Below are positions 28,777 to 38,253 of a DNA stretch of 64,000 bases, in pieces. This DNA comes from Paenibacillus sp. MZ04-78.2. Its GTDB lineage: Bacteria; Bacillota; Bacilli; Paenibacillales; NBRC-103111. The translations under genes and the position numbers were made by a program. Below the pieces are notes generated by a model that did no database searches, had not been told where the DNA came from, and saw only the letters and a list, made by a program, of their open reading frames with translations. Every line of letters starts with the position of its first letter. Position 1 is the first letter of the stretch. Location: positions 1 through 64,000 of the forward strand of contig NZ_JANAVJ010000028.1 of the NCBI RefSeq assembly GCF_024213375.1. Reading direction: 5' to 3'.

Positions 28777-28962
28777 TTAGCCTCGAAACAGCTTTTTCCA
28801 CTTGCGGTTATGGTTCGTTGTTTCCGGGAAGGAATCTCCCTTTTTTAGATTGATGATCTTCGGATTATTGATGCCCATATGAAAGGCATTCTCGCCGACT
28901 TCCATATATTCGCCGTCGTTCGGCGCTCTGTCTCCCGGACGGAACTGACTCCATTCCCCCAC
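28777..28962 (-). CDS. YjzC-like small protein
   Basis: From a GTG with AGGAGG nine bases upstream, the 61-residue protein reads GEWSQFRPGDRAPNDGEYMEVGENAFHMGI, then KIINLKKGDSFPETTNHNRKWKK. The FxPGxxAPNxGxYxExG and GDxFPETxNxNRKW patterns are those of B. subtilis YjzC, whose function is not known. A longer in-frame reading to 29046 lacks a ribosome site. Confidence 0.8.
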   Translation of the reverse strand: MGEWSQFRPGDRAPNDGEYMEVGENAFHMGINNPKIINLKKGDSFPETTNHNRKWKKLFRG

Positions 28963-29122
28963 AACAAGCCACCTCCTGTACTTAAATCTGATGTTAGATT
29001 TTCCATAAAGCTTCGGAAGCATGCGGGCTAATAATTGCCAGAACACCGTATAAATTAGGGCGCAACGAACGGATTTTGCTTGCGCTGCGTGCTCGATTTT
29101 GCTATAGTATTATGGTGCGAGT

Positions 29123-29203
29123 TTGGATATTATCGATTCTCGCTCCTTGCTCCTGACGGTACAAGCCGACTCAGGGGCCGCTAGTCCAAAAGGAGGTGGC
29201 AAC
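29123..29203 (+). promoter_or_regulatory. 5' leader of rpsF, possible S6:S18 autoregulatory site
   Basis: Upstream, a candidate -10 TATAGT/TATTAT lies near 29102-29112. The leader contains a short GACT/AGTC stem (29167-29193) with a GGCCGC loop. Many bacteria place an S6:S18-binding RNA in the rpsF leader. I can see a plausible hairpin but not the full consensus, so this is tentative. Confidence 0.3.
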
Positions 29204-29488
29204 ATGCGCAAATATGAAGTGATGTACATCATCCGTCCTGACCTGGAACAGGAAGCTGTTCAGGCTACGGTGGAGAAGTTCCAAAACATCATCAACAACG
29301 GTGGCGAAATTACGAAGCACGACCTGATGGGTAAGCGCCGTCTTGCGTATGAGATCAACAAGCTGCGTGACGGTCATTATGTGTTGGTTCATTTCAACGC
29401 AACCAATGAAGTCATTAGCGAGCTTGACCGCGTAATGAAGATTTCCGACGAAATCATTCGTTACCTGATCGTAAGAGACGTAGCTTAA
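29204..29488 (+). CDS. rpsF: 30S ribosomal protein S6
   Basis: The 94-residue protein MRKYEVMYIIRPDLEQEAVQ... with GKRRLAYEINKLRDGHYVLVHF is S6. It pairs with S18 in the 30S platform. The chosen ATG has AAAGGAGGTGG upstream; the reading frame can be extended 81 bp but without family support. First gene of rpsF-ssb-rpsR. Confidence 0.97.
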   Translation: MRKYEVMYIIRPDLEQEAVQATVEKFQNIINNGGEITKHDLMGKRRLAYEINKLRDGHYVLVHFNATNEVISELDRVMKISDEIIRYLIVRDVA

Positions 29489-29570
29489 GGCTTCGTGCCG
29501 TAATTGAGTTTGTTGACAACGAGCATCGTCTGACGATGCGGCCGTTGCAACGATCCGGGAGGGAATGCGG

Positions 29571-30065
29571 ATGTTGAATCGTGTAATTCTGATCGGAAGG
29601 CTGACACGTGATCCCGAATTGCGTTATACGCCGGCAGGTGTGGCTGTAACCCAGTTCACGCTTGCGGTAGACCGTCCCTTCACAAGCAACCAAGGGCAGC
29701 GGGAAGCGGATTTCATCCCGATCGTAACTTGGCGCCAGCTTGCGGAGACTTGCGCAAACTACCTTCGCAAAGGGCGTTTGGCTGCAGTCGAAGGCCGTAT
29801 CCAAGTACGCAATTATGACAACAATGAAGGCCGTCGCGTCTATGTGACGGAGATCATTGCGGACAATGTGCGTTTCTTGGAATCCGCGAACAGCGCAAAC
29901 CGCGACGATAGCAGTATGGGCATAAGCGGTGGCGGCGGCAATAGCGGCAGTGGCAATAGTGGCGGCGGGAACCGCGGAAGCTACGGTGGAGGACGCGAAC
30001 AACAGGATCCTTTCCAGGATGACGGCAGACCGATCGACATTTCCGATGATGATTTGCCGTTCTAG
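29571..30065 (+). CDS. ssb: Single-stranded DNA-binding protein
   Basis: The 164-residue protein has an OB fold ([35 protein letters not shown]), a glycine/serine/asparagine-rich linker (about residues 118-145) and the acidic tip DISDDDLPF that binds partner proteins. The ATG at 29571 is preferred over one two codons earlier because GGGAGGG sits at the right distance. In Bacillus the gene lies between rpsF and rpsR, as here. Confidence 0.97.
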   Translation: MLNRVILIGRLTRDPELRYTPAGVAVTQFTLAVDRPFTSNQGQREADFIPIVTWRQLAETCANYLRKGRLAAVEGRIQVRNYDNNEGRRVYVTEIIADNVRFLESANSANRDDSSMGISGGGGNSGSGNSGGGNRGSYGGGREQQDPFQDDGRPIDISDDDLPF

Positions 30066-30109
30066 CGATAGAGCGGAAGGACAATCTACGTAGAAAGGAC
30101 TGAAAACAA

Positions 30110-30391
30110 GTGGAACAAAGAGAGAGACGTAACCCGGAAGAGCGCGGCGAAAGAAAGTTCGGCGGTCGTGGCAAAAAAGGCGGCAAGCGCCGGAAAGTGT
30201 GCTACTTCACGGTTAACAAAATTACGCACATCGACTACAAAGACATCGAGACGCTCAAGAAGTTCATCAGCGAGCGCGGCAAGATTCTTCCTCGTCGTGT
30301 GACAGGTACTTCCGCTAAATATCAGCGTATGCTGACCGTTGCGATCAAACGCTCGCGTCAAGTAGCATTGCTGCCTTATACAACGGAATAG
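30110..30391 (+). CDS. rpsR: 30S ribosomal protein S18
   Basis: The 93-residue protein starts at GTG with AAAGGA upstream. The first 28 residues are a basic, glycine-rich extension ([20 protein letters not shown]), longer than in many relatives. The S18 core follows: [40 protein letters not shown]. Last gene of the operon. Confidence 0.97.
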   Translation: MEQRERRNPEERGERKFGGRGKKGGKRRKVCYFTVNKITHIDYKDIETLKKFISERGKILPRRVTGTSAKYQRMLTVAIKRSRQVALLPYTTE

Positions 30392-30399
30392 ATGGATAG

Positions 30400-30437
30400 A
30401 AAAAAGACAGCTGGTATCCTACCGACTGTCTTTTTTC
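30400..30437 (+). terminator. Intrinsic terminator after rpsR
   Basis: AAAAAAGACAG / CTGTCTTTTTT with an inner GGTA/TACC stem and a T-run, nine bases past rpsR. Confidence 0.85.
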
Positions 30438-30501
30438 TATATCTTCCCCAAGAAGCTTTTCTAATCCTGCATGCCTAATCTGAACCGGAGGACGATGAAC
30501 C

Positions 30502-32216
30502 TTGATGCATTATGGCCTGCAAAACATGTTCTACAAATACATATGGTCGGCAAACTGGTGGAATCAAGGGGCGAAGGATGCGGCGGCTGCTCATCTCGAT
30601 CTTCGCTGTCAGAAGCGCGACAGCGCTGCCTTTCAGGCGCTGGTCAGCTCGGACCGGGACGAGTTCCTGCTGACCGTCGGCGGAGATGCGATCCTGGGCA
30701 AAAGCGGGCCGATTAAGATCGTTCGCTGCGAAGTAGAGACTGACGCGCCATGTCAGTAGAGGTTAAGCTGATCGGCTTGATCGAAGACGACGATCGGACG
30801 CTCAAGTCCGATGTGCTGCTGGAGGACCGGTATGCTTACGTGCAGAAGCGGAAAATTCAACCGCTTTGGATCGAGCTACATGCGGGGGAGTCGGCCGCGG
30901 CCGGAACGTACAGCGGAAAGGTGAAGTTTTACGCGCATTCGATGTTCGAGGACGAGGCGCTGGAGCGGGAGCTGACGTTCAGCTTGACGATCGGCGACCA
31001 TGAGCTGCCGGACCCGCAAGAGTACTCGTTTTATCTGGACCTGTGGCAGCATAACTGCAACATTGCCCGAAAGTACAATGTGGCTTACTGGTCTGAGGAG
31101 CATTTTGCGATCCTGGATTCGTACCTGTACGGCTTAGGCCAGCTCGGGCAAAAAGCGCTGACCTTGATCGTATCCAAGGAGCCGTGGTGCGGCCAGCGTT
31201 CGTTCATCGACGCGGAGCCGTCAGATTTGAACGAGTACAGTATCGTTCCCGTCGTGAAGCGCCGCTCCGGCGAGTTCGCGTATGATTTTTCCCGGTTGGA
31301 CCGGTATGTCGAGCTTGGGGCGAAGCATGGCATTCGCGAGGAACTGGAGATTTTCGGCCTGGTTAACGTCTGGGAGCACGAAGAGGAAGGCTTCGGAAGC
31401 ATCGTGCAAGACTATCCTGATGCCATCCGCGTTCGTTATTTCGACGAAGCTGCGGGTAGCTACAAGTTCATCCGTGATAAAAACGATCTTGCGGCGTACG
31501 TGCAGGCGCTGGAGCGGCATTTTATCGAGAAAGGATGGATGGATCGGGTTCGGGTCGTGGCCGATGAACCGGAGGATTTCGATTTGTTCGCCAAGCGGAT
31601 GGCATGTCTTCGGGAGATGGCGCCTGCTTTCCAATACAAGGCGGCGATTCATCAAAGCGAATTTATTCGCAAAGGGGTCCAAGGCATCGTCGATTATGTT
31701 CCGATTCTGGACTGTGCGGCCGGGGAGTTAGAGCAGCTGATGCAGGTGCGGTCGGAGGCCAAGGGACGGATGATGTATTACGTCTGCTGCGTGCCGGACA
31801 AGCCGAATACGTTTATCAGCTCGCCGGCGATCGAATCGAGGGTCATCCCATGGCTGTCGGAAAGGCTGCGGATGGACGGCTTTTTGCGGTGGAATTATAC
31901 GGTTTGGCCGGACAATCCGCTCGAAAAGCTGTCTTACCGGCCTTTGCTGTGGAAGGCGGGGGACACGAACTTCGTCTATCCCGGCAAAGGAGGGCGACCG
32001 CTGCTGTCGCTTCGCTACAAGTGGCTGCAGCGGGGGGTTCGGGATTTCGAGTACATGCAGTTGCTCAAGCGAAGCGGGCTTGAGGAGCGCGTGGAACAGG
32101 CGTTGCAGCGTGTGTTCAAGTTCGATCATCCGGCGGAATTAGGTCCCGGTTCGGGAAAAACGGCAGAGCAATTATACAGTTTTCATCCGGAGGATTACGA
32201 TCAGCTCTATATGTAG
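30502..32216 (+). pseudogene. DUF4091 glycoside-hydrolase-like protein, split by a frameshift
   Basis: Two reading frames make up one DUF4091 protein: 30502-30759 (N-terminus, YIWSANWWNQGAKDA... to ...KIVRCEVETDAPCQ) and 30750-32216 (488 codons, from VEVKLIGLIEDDDRTLKSDVLLE through LDLWQHNCNIARKYNV, VVADEPEDFDLF, DGFLRWNYTVWPDNP and DTNFVYPGKGGRPLLSLR). In relatives these are continuous. The second frame opens only at 30744 and the first ends at 30757, so a single-base indel lies in that short interval. Members look like secreted or cytosolic carbohydrate-active enzymes; activity not known. Could be a true mutation or a sequencing error. Confidence 0.8.
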
Positions 32217-32364
32217 ACGGCTCCAACCACAGGCTCAAGGCTTGTGGTTTTTGCTTATCCCGGCGCGCCCCGCATGATTTTTCTTCCGGGCTCGTATCAT
32301 GATATGATGGAAGGGAGGGCCACCGGGCGTTGGAGGTCTAGCAAGAGGAAAGTAGGGAGAACCG

Positions 32365-32781
32365 TTGAATATTGCATTTTTCCTTGTCCCGAAGGACGAT
32401 GTCATTTATTTATCCCCTCATCATACGATGCGTCAAGCGCTGGAACGCATGGAGTACCACCGGTATTCGGCCGTTCCACTCGTGGACGACCATGGCAAGT
32501 ATGTTGGAACGATTACGGAAGGGGACTTGCTCTGGAAGCTGAAGCATTCGCCGGAGATCGGCTTCGAGAATGCGCATAAGGTGCACCTCAAGGACGTGCC
32601 GCAGCATATGGCGATTAAGCCGGTCCGAATTAACCAGCAAATGCAGGATCTGATTACGCTGGCCACCAACCAGAACTTCGTGCCGGTGCTCGACGACAAT
32701 GAGGTATTCATCGGCATTATCCGCCGCCGCGAAATTATCGATTATTGCTTCAAGCTGTGGCAGTCGGAACAAAAGGTGTAA
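32365..32781 (+). CDS. CBS-domain pair protein
   Basis: The 138-residue protein starts at TTG and consists of two CBS motifs: one at about residues 10-60 (LSPHHTMRQALERMEYHRYSAVPLVDDHGKYVGTITEGDLLW) and one at about 80-130 (MAIKPVRINQQMQDLITLATNQNFVPVLDDNEVFIGIIRRREII). Such stand-alone pairs sense adenine nucleotides; in Bacillota some of the family bind cyclic di-AMP, which would fit the gdpP gene nearby. The ligand is not shown here. Confidence 0.85.
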   Translation: MNIAFFLVPKDDVIYLSPHHTMRQALERMEYHRYSAVPLVDDHGKYVGTITEGDLLWKLKHSPEIGFENAHKVHLKDVPQHMAIKPVRINQQMQDLITLATNQNFVPVLDDNEVFIGIIRRREIIDYCFKLWQSEQKV

Positions 32782-32829
32782 AAATGTGTTATAATTAACG
32801 AAAGCGTCTGGGTAAGGGGAGAAGCGGCC

Positions 32830-33141
32830 ATGTCCAATCTGGATCGTGATGTCGATTTGGCGAAGCGGGCCAAAATTATCGAATGGCTCAAAACCGAACT
32901 GGTCGATCAGCTCGCTCATCTGCTGAAGGGCATGTGGGAAGGCAGCCATGCCAAAATCGTTGACGGGCTTTCCAGTCTTATCGCCTGCTGCTATATTCTG
33001 GGACGGCGCCTTGGTATCTCTTCGCGCAGTTTGGACGAGGCGGTATTGGAGAAAATGAAAAAGCACCGCGAAGAAGGGCATCAACTGGAAGAGTGGTATG
33101 GCGACATATCCGCTGTGGAAGATCATTTGCATAAGAGGTGA
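32830..33141 (+). CDS. MazG-like family protein
   Basis: The 103-residue, helical protein SNLDRDVDLAKRAKIIEWLKTELVDQLAHLLKGMWEG... with KIVDGLSSLIACCYILGRRLGIS matches the short MazG-like family that precedes yybS in Paenibacillus-type genomes. The acidic residues that bind magnesium in true MazG pyrophosphohydrolases are sparse, so activity is doubtful. Its stop overlaps the GTG start of yybS (GTGA), so the two are coupled. Confidence 0.75.
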   Translation: MSNLDRDVDLAKRAKIIEWLKTELVDQLAHLLKGMWEGSHAKIVDGLSSLIACCYILGRRLGISSRSLDEAVLEKMKKHREEGHQLEEWYGDISAVEDHLHKR

Positions 33142-34070
33142 ATTGCTTGGAAGGAACCCAAAAACCGCGTATGCTCGGGTGGAGCATTGCGTATATCTTT
33201 TTGCTTTTATCGATCTTTTTGCCGCCGCTGAACTTGATTACGGCCGCTCTGCTGATGGTGCCGGTGCTGATCATGTATGTGAAGCTCGGAACCCGCCGGT
33301 TTTTGGTTCATTACATCGTTAGTTTGGCTGTCGTGTATTTCGTCGCCTCGCTGCTGGCCGGATGGCTCGGGGCACTGCTCGTCTCGGTGTCGATCTTTTT
33401 CCTGCCGCCGGTCATTCAGATGGGCAACCTGTACAAAAAGCGGGCCGCGGCGCGAACGGTGCTTACGGCAGGAACGCTTACCTTGCTTGGCGAGCTGCTG
33501 CTCACGCTGGTCGTCTGCTCCATGTTTGGCCTGAATCCGATCGGCAGCATGAAACGGCTTATGATGGAGAGCATGCAGACGCTGCCGGTTCAGATGCAGG
33601 GCATGATGCGCATCGATATGGACATTTTGGTGCAGTTGATGGTACAGATGCTGCCGCTGTATATGATCGGCTTTTCGCTGTTCTACGTCGTCATATCGCA
33701 CTGGCTGGCGCGCAAGGTGCTGGTACGCTCCGGCGAGTCGATCCCGGCGTTTAAACCGGTTAAAGATTGGATGCTGCCCAAATCGTTCGTCTGGCTGTAT
33801 CTGCTTGCGCTCATTCTGGAGATGTTCGTGAAGGATTCGAAGTCGATGATCTTCACTGTGCTTCTCAACCTGCTTCCGCTGCTGATGGCGGCATTTGCGA
33901 TTCAGGCGATAGCTTTTTTATTTTTCGTCGCGCATGTGAAACGATGGAACAAAACGCTGCCGATTATGGGCATTTTTCTTTTGCTAGTACCGCCGGCTTA
34001 CTTTATGTTCAGCTTGCTGGGCGTCTTCGATGTAGCCTTTCCGATCCGCGACCGCATGGCCAGCAAATGA
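33138..34070 (+). CDS. yybS: DUF2232 membrane protein (YybS family)
   Basis: The 310-residue membrane protein has about eight hydrophobic segments, beginning SIAYIFLLLSIFLPPLNLITAALLMVPVLIMYVKLG and ending IMGIFLLLVPPAYFMFSLLGVFD. It is the yybS family found directly upstream of gdpP (yybT) and rplI, the Bacillus order. Function is not established; the fold resembles transporter-like S components. Start GTG overlaps the previous stop; TTG at 33147 is an alternative. Confidence 0.88.
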   Translation: MNCLEGTQKPRMLGWSIAYIFLLLSIFLPPLNLITAALLMVPVLIMYVKLGTRRFLVHYIVSLAVVYFVASLLAGWLGALLVSVSIFFLPPVIQMGNLYKKRAAARTVLTAGTLTLLGELLLTLVVCSMFGLNPIGSMKRLMMESMQTLPVQMQGMMRIDMDILVQLMVQMLPLYMIGFSLFYVVISHWLARKVLVRSGESIPAFKPVKDWMLPKSFVWLYLLALILEMFVKDSKSMIFTVLLNLLPLLMAAFAIQAIAFLFFVAHVKRWNKTLPIMGIFLLLVPPAYFMFSLLGVFDVAFPIRDRMASK

Positions 34071-34098
34071 CTTATCTTACGGATTAGGAGCGAATGAA

Positions 34099-36060
34099 AT
34101 GCCGAAGTTCCTGTTGAAGCGTTGGCACGGAATGCATATCGTATGGATGTTTGCGCTGCTTACGGTGCTGATCCTCATTCTTTTCTTGTACTCGTGGATC
34201 ATCAGTGTGATCGCGTTAGTTCTGTGCGGCATTCTGGGGTACTACACCTTGCAGGCGGAACAGGCGTTCCGTAAGGAATTGAACGAATACGTCAGCACGC
34301 TGTCCCATCGGGTCAAGCGGGCGGGGAGCGAGGTCATCCACGAGCTGCCGCTGGGGATTCTCTTGTACAACGAGGATAAGATCATCGAATGGCATAACCC
34401 CTTCGTCGCAAAAATGCTGGGGAAAGATTCGTTGATCGGAGAGTCGGTCAACGAGATGTTTCCCGTGCTCAAAGCCCGCAAGGACAAAGAGCTGAAGCTT
34501 GAGATGGCGATCAACAAGCAGATTTATGAAGTGCAGGTCCGCCCGGATGAGCGGCTGCTTTATTTTACGGATATCACGGCGCTGAAATCGTTGCAGCTCC
34601 GCTATGAGGAAGAGAAGCTGGCGGTCGGTATCGTCATGATGGACAATCTTGATGAGGCAACGCAGGGGCTGGACGACCAGACGCGCAGCATCATGATGGC
34701 GAAAGTGACGGGCGAGATCACCGAATGGGCGCAGAAGCATCAAATGTACCTGCGCCGGACGTCGTCGGACCGTTATTTTGTCATGATGGACCAAAAAGGG
34801 CTGAAGGCGCTCGAACAGTCGCGCTTTGAGATTCTCGACGAGGTGCGGGACATCACGATTGAGAACAAGCTGCCGATGACGCTCAGTATCGGCATCGCCT
34901 CCGGCACGTCGTCGCTCACCGAGCTCGGCCTTTGGGCGCAGACGAGCTTGGATATGGCGCTCGGGCGCGGCGGCGATCAGGCGGCTGTGAAGGTCGGGGA
35001 GCGGCTGTCGTTTTACGGCGGCCGGACGAATGCGATTGAGAAGCGGACGCGGGTGCGGGCCCGGGTCATTTCCCATGCGCTGCGGGATTTGATCAAGGAT
35101 TGCGATAAGGTCGTCATCATGGGGCACCGGGTGCCTGACATGGATGCGATCGGCGCGGCCATCGGGGTGCTCAAGATGGCGCATATCAGCAATAAGGAAG
35201 GCTATATTGTGCTGGAAGGGATCAACCCGTCGATCCAGAAGCTGATGGAGACGGTATACGAGGACGAGCAGTTGAACCGCTGGTTCATTACGCCGGATCA
35301 GGCGATGCAGATTACAAATTCGCGCACGCTTGCCGTCATTGTCGATACGCACCGGGCCTCGATGACGCCGGAGCCGCGGCTGCTGCAGCTCACATCGCGC
35401 AAAGTGGTGGTCGACCATCACCGCCGCAGCGAGGACTTTATCCATGATGCCACGCTCGTCTATATGGAGCCGTACGCCTCGTCCACCTGCGAGCTGGTAA
35501 CGGAGCTGCTGCAATATTTCCACGAGCGGCTGACGATGGGCGTGCTGGAGGCGACGGCGTTGTTGTCCGGCATCATGGTCGATACGAGAAGCTTCAGCCT
35601 GCGTACGGGCGCGCGGACGTTCGAAGCCGCATCGTTCCTGCGGCGGAGCGGGGCCGATTCTTCGTTAATCCAGCGATTGCTCAAGGAAGACTTGGAACAT
35701 TACGTTCAGAAGGCGGACGTGATCAAGAACGCCGTCGTGATCTTCGACCATATTGCGCTTGCGGTGAACGAGCCGGGACGTAAATATTCACAGTTGCTCA
35801 TTGCCCAAGTTGCTGATACATTGTTAACTATGACAGGAATTATGGCGTCGTTCGTCATCAGTGAACGGCCGGACGGCCTGATCGGCATCAGCGCGCGGTC
35901 GCTTGGCGAGATGAACGTTCAGGTCGTGATGGAACGGATGGGCGGCGGCGGCCATTTGACCAATGCGGCTACGCAATTGGAAGGCACGCTTGCGGAAGCC
36001 ACGCAGCGGTTAAAGCAAATACTTAGCGAGATTCATGCGGAGGAGGGGCTGTTCGAATGA
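34099..36060 (+). CDS. gdpP: Cyclic di-AMP phosphodiesterase GdpP
   Basis: The 653-residue protein has two membrane helices (about residues 12-50), a PAS-like heme-binding region (about 85-150), a degenerate GGDEF domain (about 170-300, without an intact GGDEF motif) and a DHH/DHHA1 phosphodiesterase domain. The DHH motifs [18 protein letters not shown] (about 345) and [11 protein letters not shown] (about 435) keep the metal ligands; the C-terminus has [12 protein letters not shown]. It breaks down c-di-AMP and so affects wall and potassium balance. The stop overlaps the rplI start (ATGA). Confidence 0.95.
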   Translation: MPKFLLKRWHGMHIVWMFALLTVLILILFLYSWIISVIALVLCGILGYYTLQAEQAFRKELNEYVSTLSHRVKRAGSEVIHELPLGILLYNEDKIIEWHNPFVAKMLGKDSLIGESVNEMFPVLKARKDKELKLEMAINKQIYEVQVRPDERLLYFTDITALKSLQLRYEEEKLAVGIVMMDNLDEATQGLDDQTRSIMMAKVTGEITEWAQKHQMYLRRTSSDRYFVMMDQKGLKALEQSRFEILDEVRDITIENKLPMTLSIGIASGTSSLTELGLWAQTSLDMALGRGGDQAAVKVGERLSFYGGRTNAIEKRTRVRARVISHALRDLIKDCDKVVIMGHRVPDMDAIGAAIGVLKMAHISNKEGYIVLEGINPSIQKLMETVYEDEQLNRWFITPDQAMQITNSRTLAVIVDTHRASMTPEPRLLQLTSRKVVVDHHRRSEDFIHDATLVYMEPYASSTCELVTELLQYFHERLTMGVLEATALLSGIMVDTRSFSLRTGARTFEAASFLRRSGADSSLIQRLLKEDLEHYVQKADVIKNAVVIFDHIALAVNEPGRKYSQLLIAQVADTLLTMTGIMASFVISERPDGLIGISARSLGEMNVQVVMERMGGGGHLTNAATQLEGTLAEATQRLKQILSEIHAEEGLFE

Positions 36061-36500
36061 AAGTCATTTTTTTGAAGGACGTTAAGGGCCAAGGAAAGAA
36101 AGGCGAAGTGAAAGAGGTTTCCGAGGGCTACGCAACGAATTTCTTATTTAAACAGCAGTTGGCCGCGCCGGCCAGCGATTCGGCGATGAAGACGCTGGAT
36201 CAGCAGAAGAAGGCCGAGGATCGTAAAAAGGCGCAGGAGAAAGCGGACGCGCAGGAGCTCGGCAAGAAGCTCGGCGAACTGGCGGTTCAACTGAAAGCAA
36301 AATCCGGAGCGGATGGCCGGTTGTTCGGCGCCGTATCGAACAAGCAGGTAGCGGAAGCGCTGGAGAAGCAGGGGATCAAGCTGGATAAGCGCAAAATCGT
36401 GATGGATGAGCCGATCCGCACGCTCGGCGTGACCGAGGTGGTCGTCAAGCTGCATCCGGAAGTGACCAGTAAGCTGAAAGTTCACGTGGTGGAAGAATAA
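36057..36500 (+). CDS. rplI: 50S ribosomal protein L9
   Basis: The 147-residue protein [33 protein letters not shown] is the L9 N-terminal domain, then a long helix ([23 protein letters not shown]), then the C-terminal RNA-binding domain. It is coupled to gdpP by a four-base overlap and followed by the replicative helicase gene. Confidence 0.97.
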   Translation: MKVIFLKDVKGQGKKGEVKEVSEGYATNFLFKQQLAAPASDSAMKTLDQQKKAEDRKKAQEKADAQELGKKLGELAVQLKAKSGADGRLFGAVSNKQVAEALEKQGIKLDKRKIVMDEPIRTLGVTEVVVKLHPEVTSKLKVHVVEE

Positions 36501-36618
36501 ATCGGCTGGTCCGATGATGATATGGTTTTTTGGGGAAATGACACATGCAGGAGCGGGCGGTGAAAGGCAGCCGGCTCCTACGTCGTTATAAGGCAGTATC
36601 CGGTGGGGAGGATAACGG

Positions 36619-37977
36619 ATGAACGAGAGTTTGTTTATGGATCGCATCCCTCCGCAAAATTTGGAAGCCGAGCAGGCGGTGCTCGGCGCTATTTTGCTTG
36701 ACGGCGACGCGCTGGTCACGGCGATGGAGCGGGTCACGAGCGACGACTTCTACCGCGGCTCGCATCAGCGCATCTTCGAAGCGATGATCGAAATTGCGGA
36801 GGCGAACGAGCCGGTCGACTTGGTCACGCTGACGGCCCGGCTGCAGGATAAGAAGCAGCTGGAGGAAGTCGGCGGCATCAGCTATTTGTCGGAGTTGGCC
36901 AATGCGGTACCGACGGCAGCCAACGTCGATTACTACGCGCAGATCGTGGAAGAGAAGTCGATGCTCCGCCGCCTGATCCGCGCCGCGACCCAGATCGTCA
37001 CGAACGGGTACTCCGGCGAGGACGAAGTGGGAGTGCTGCTCAGCGATGCCGAGCAGCGGATTATGGAGATTTCGCAGGCGCGTTCGGGCTCCGGCTTTAT
37101 TGCCATCAAAGACGTGCTGATGGAGGTTTTCGACAAGGTCGAGTTCCTCTTTAACCAAAAGGGGAGCACGACGGGAGTCCGTTCCGGGTTTGCCGATCTG
37201 GACAAGATGACATCCGGGTTTCAACGTTCGGACCTCATTATCGTAGCGGCGCGTCCTTCGGTAGGGAAAACGGCCTTTGCCCTAAACATCGCACAGAACG
37301 TCGGGGTACGAGAAAAGGAGACGGTCGCCATCTTCAGTCTCGAGATGGGCGCGGCCCAGCTCGTGCAGCGGATGATCTGCGCGGAGGCGAATGTGGACGC
37401 CGGCCGGATGCGGACGGGCTTTCTTGAGCCGGACGACTGGGAGAAGCTGACGATGGCGATCGGGTCGCTGTCGGAGGCGAATATCTATATCGACGATTCG
37501 CCGTCCGTCACGGTAGCGGACATTCGGGCGAAGTGCCGCAGGCTGAAGAAGGAGAAGGGCCTCGGCATGATTCTGATCGATTACCTGCAGCTGATTCACG
37601 GCCGCGGCAAGGGCGATAACCGGCAGCAGGAAGTGTCGGAAATTTCGCGTACGCTGAAGCAGATCGCGCGTGAGTTGGACGTGCCGGTCATTGCGCTGTC
37701 GCAGCTCAGCCGGGGCGTAGAGCAGCGGCAGGACAAGCGGCCGATGATGTCCGACCTTCGGGAATCCGGTTCGATCGAGCAGGACGCCGATATCGTGGCG
37801 TTCCTGTACCGGGACGACTACTATGATAAGGAATCCGAGAAGAAGAACATCATCGAGATCATTATCGCCAAGCAGCGGAACGGCCCGGTCGGAACGGTGG
37901 AGCTGGCGTTTCTCAAAAACTACAACAAATTCGTAAATCTCGACCGGTCGCATCAGGAAATGGCGATGGCGCGTTAG
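36619..37977 (+). CDS. dnaB: Replicative DNA helicase (DnaB family, DnaC of Bacillus)
   Basis: The 452-residue hexameric helicase has an N-terminal domain (RIPPQNLEAEQAVLGAILLDGDAL) and a RecA-like motor. Walker A is ARPSVGKTAFALNIAQN (about residue 215), Walker B GMILIDYLQLIHG (about 315), and the arginine finger and DnaB signature LSQLSRGVEQRQDKRPMMSDLRESGSIEQDADIV. GGGGAGG precedes the ATG. In B. subtilis the gene is called dnaC. Its place after rplI is conserved. Confidence 0.97.
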   Translation: MNESLFMDRIPPQNLEAEQAVLGAILLDGDALVTAMERVTSDDFYRGSHQRIFEAMIEIAEANEPVDLVTLTARLQDKKQLEEVGGISYLSELANAVPTAANVDYYAQIVEEKSMLRRLIRAATQIVTNGYSGEDEVGVLLSDAEQRIMEISQARSGSGFIAIKDVLMEVFDKVEFLFNQKGSTTGVRSGFADLDKMTSGFQRSDLIIVAARPSVGKTAFALNIAQNVGVREKETVAIFSLEMGAAQLVQRMICAEANVDAGRMRTGFLEPDDWEKLTMAIGSLSEANIYIDDSPSVTVADIRAKCRRLKKEKGLGMILIDYLQLIHGRGKGDNRQQEVSEISRTLKQIARELDVPVIALSQLSRGVEQRQDKRPMMSDLRESGSIEQDADIVAFLYRDDYYDKESEKKNIIEIIIAKQRNGPVGTVELAFLKNYNKFVNLDRSHQEMAMAR

Positions 37978-38048
37978 CAGCTTCCCAAGTGCGAATTGTT
38001 GCATAAGGAACATTTTTTTGCGGAAGTTGGTTTAGGATAGCATAAAGG

Positions 38049-38088
38049 ACGGCATCCTGCGGTAGAATACGCGCAGGTGCCGTTTTTT
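38049..38088 (+). terminator. Intrinsic terminator after the helicase gene
   Basis: ACGGCATCCTGCG and CGCAGGTGCCGT pair with one mismatch, followed by seven T residues. Confidence 0.85.
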
Positions 38089-38113
38089 TGCGTTGGCGCG
38101 GATATCGAGAATG

Positions 38114-38157
38114 TTTTCCGAACAATGCTGGGCATAAGATTATAATTGTTCGCTTTT
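38114..38157. promoter_or_regulatory. Pair of PurBoxes (PurR operator) for purA
   Basis: TTTTCCGAACAAT (38114-38126) and, inverted, AAAAGCGAACAAT (38145-38157) match the Bacillus PurBox consensus AWWWCCGAACWWT, in opposite orientation with 18 bp between. They lie immediately upstream of the purA promoter, as in B. subtilis, where PurR represses purA when PRPP is low. A PurR gene is not in the window. Confidence 0.85.
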
Positions 38158-38158
38158 A

Positions 38159-38187
38159 TTGACTTTACTCTGGTCAACTGCTAAACT
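38159..38187 (+). promoter_or_regulatory. Sigma-A promoter of purA
   Basis: TTGACT (38159-38164), 17 bp, TAAACT (38182-38187), right after the PurBoxes. A small ATGGTGC/GCACCAT hairpin (about 38192-38208) and an AGGTGG/CCACCT hairpin (38222-38237) lie in the untranslated leader. Confidence 0.75.
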
Positions 38188-38253
38188 AGTCATGGTGCGT
38201 TGCACCATATAGGCTAATATTAGGTGGTTTCCCACCTCACGGGGGTAGTGAAG

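Noticed and set aside
34216-35523. 435-codon open frame antisense to gdpP
   Set aside because: It lies entirely opposite a well-conserved gene; its arginine/histidine-rich composition is typical of the mirror frame of a GC-rich gene, and it has no family motif.
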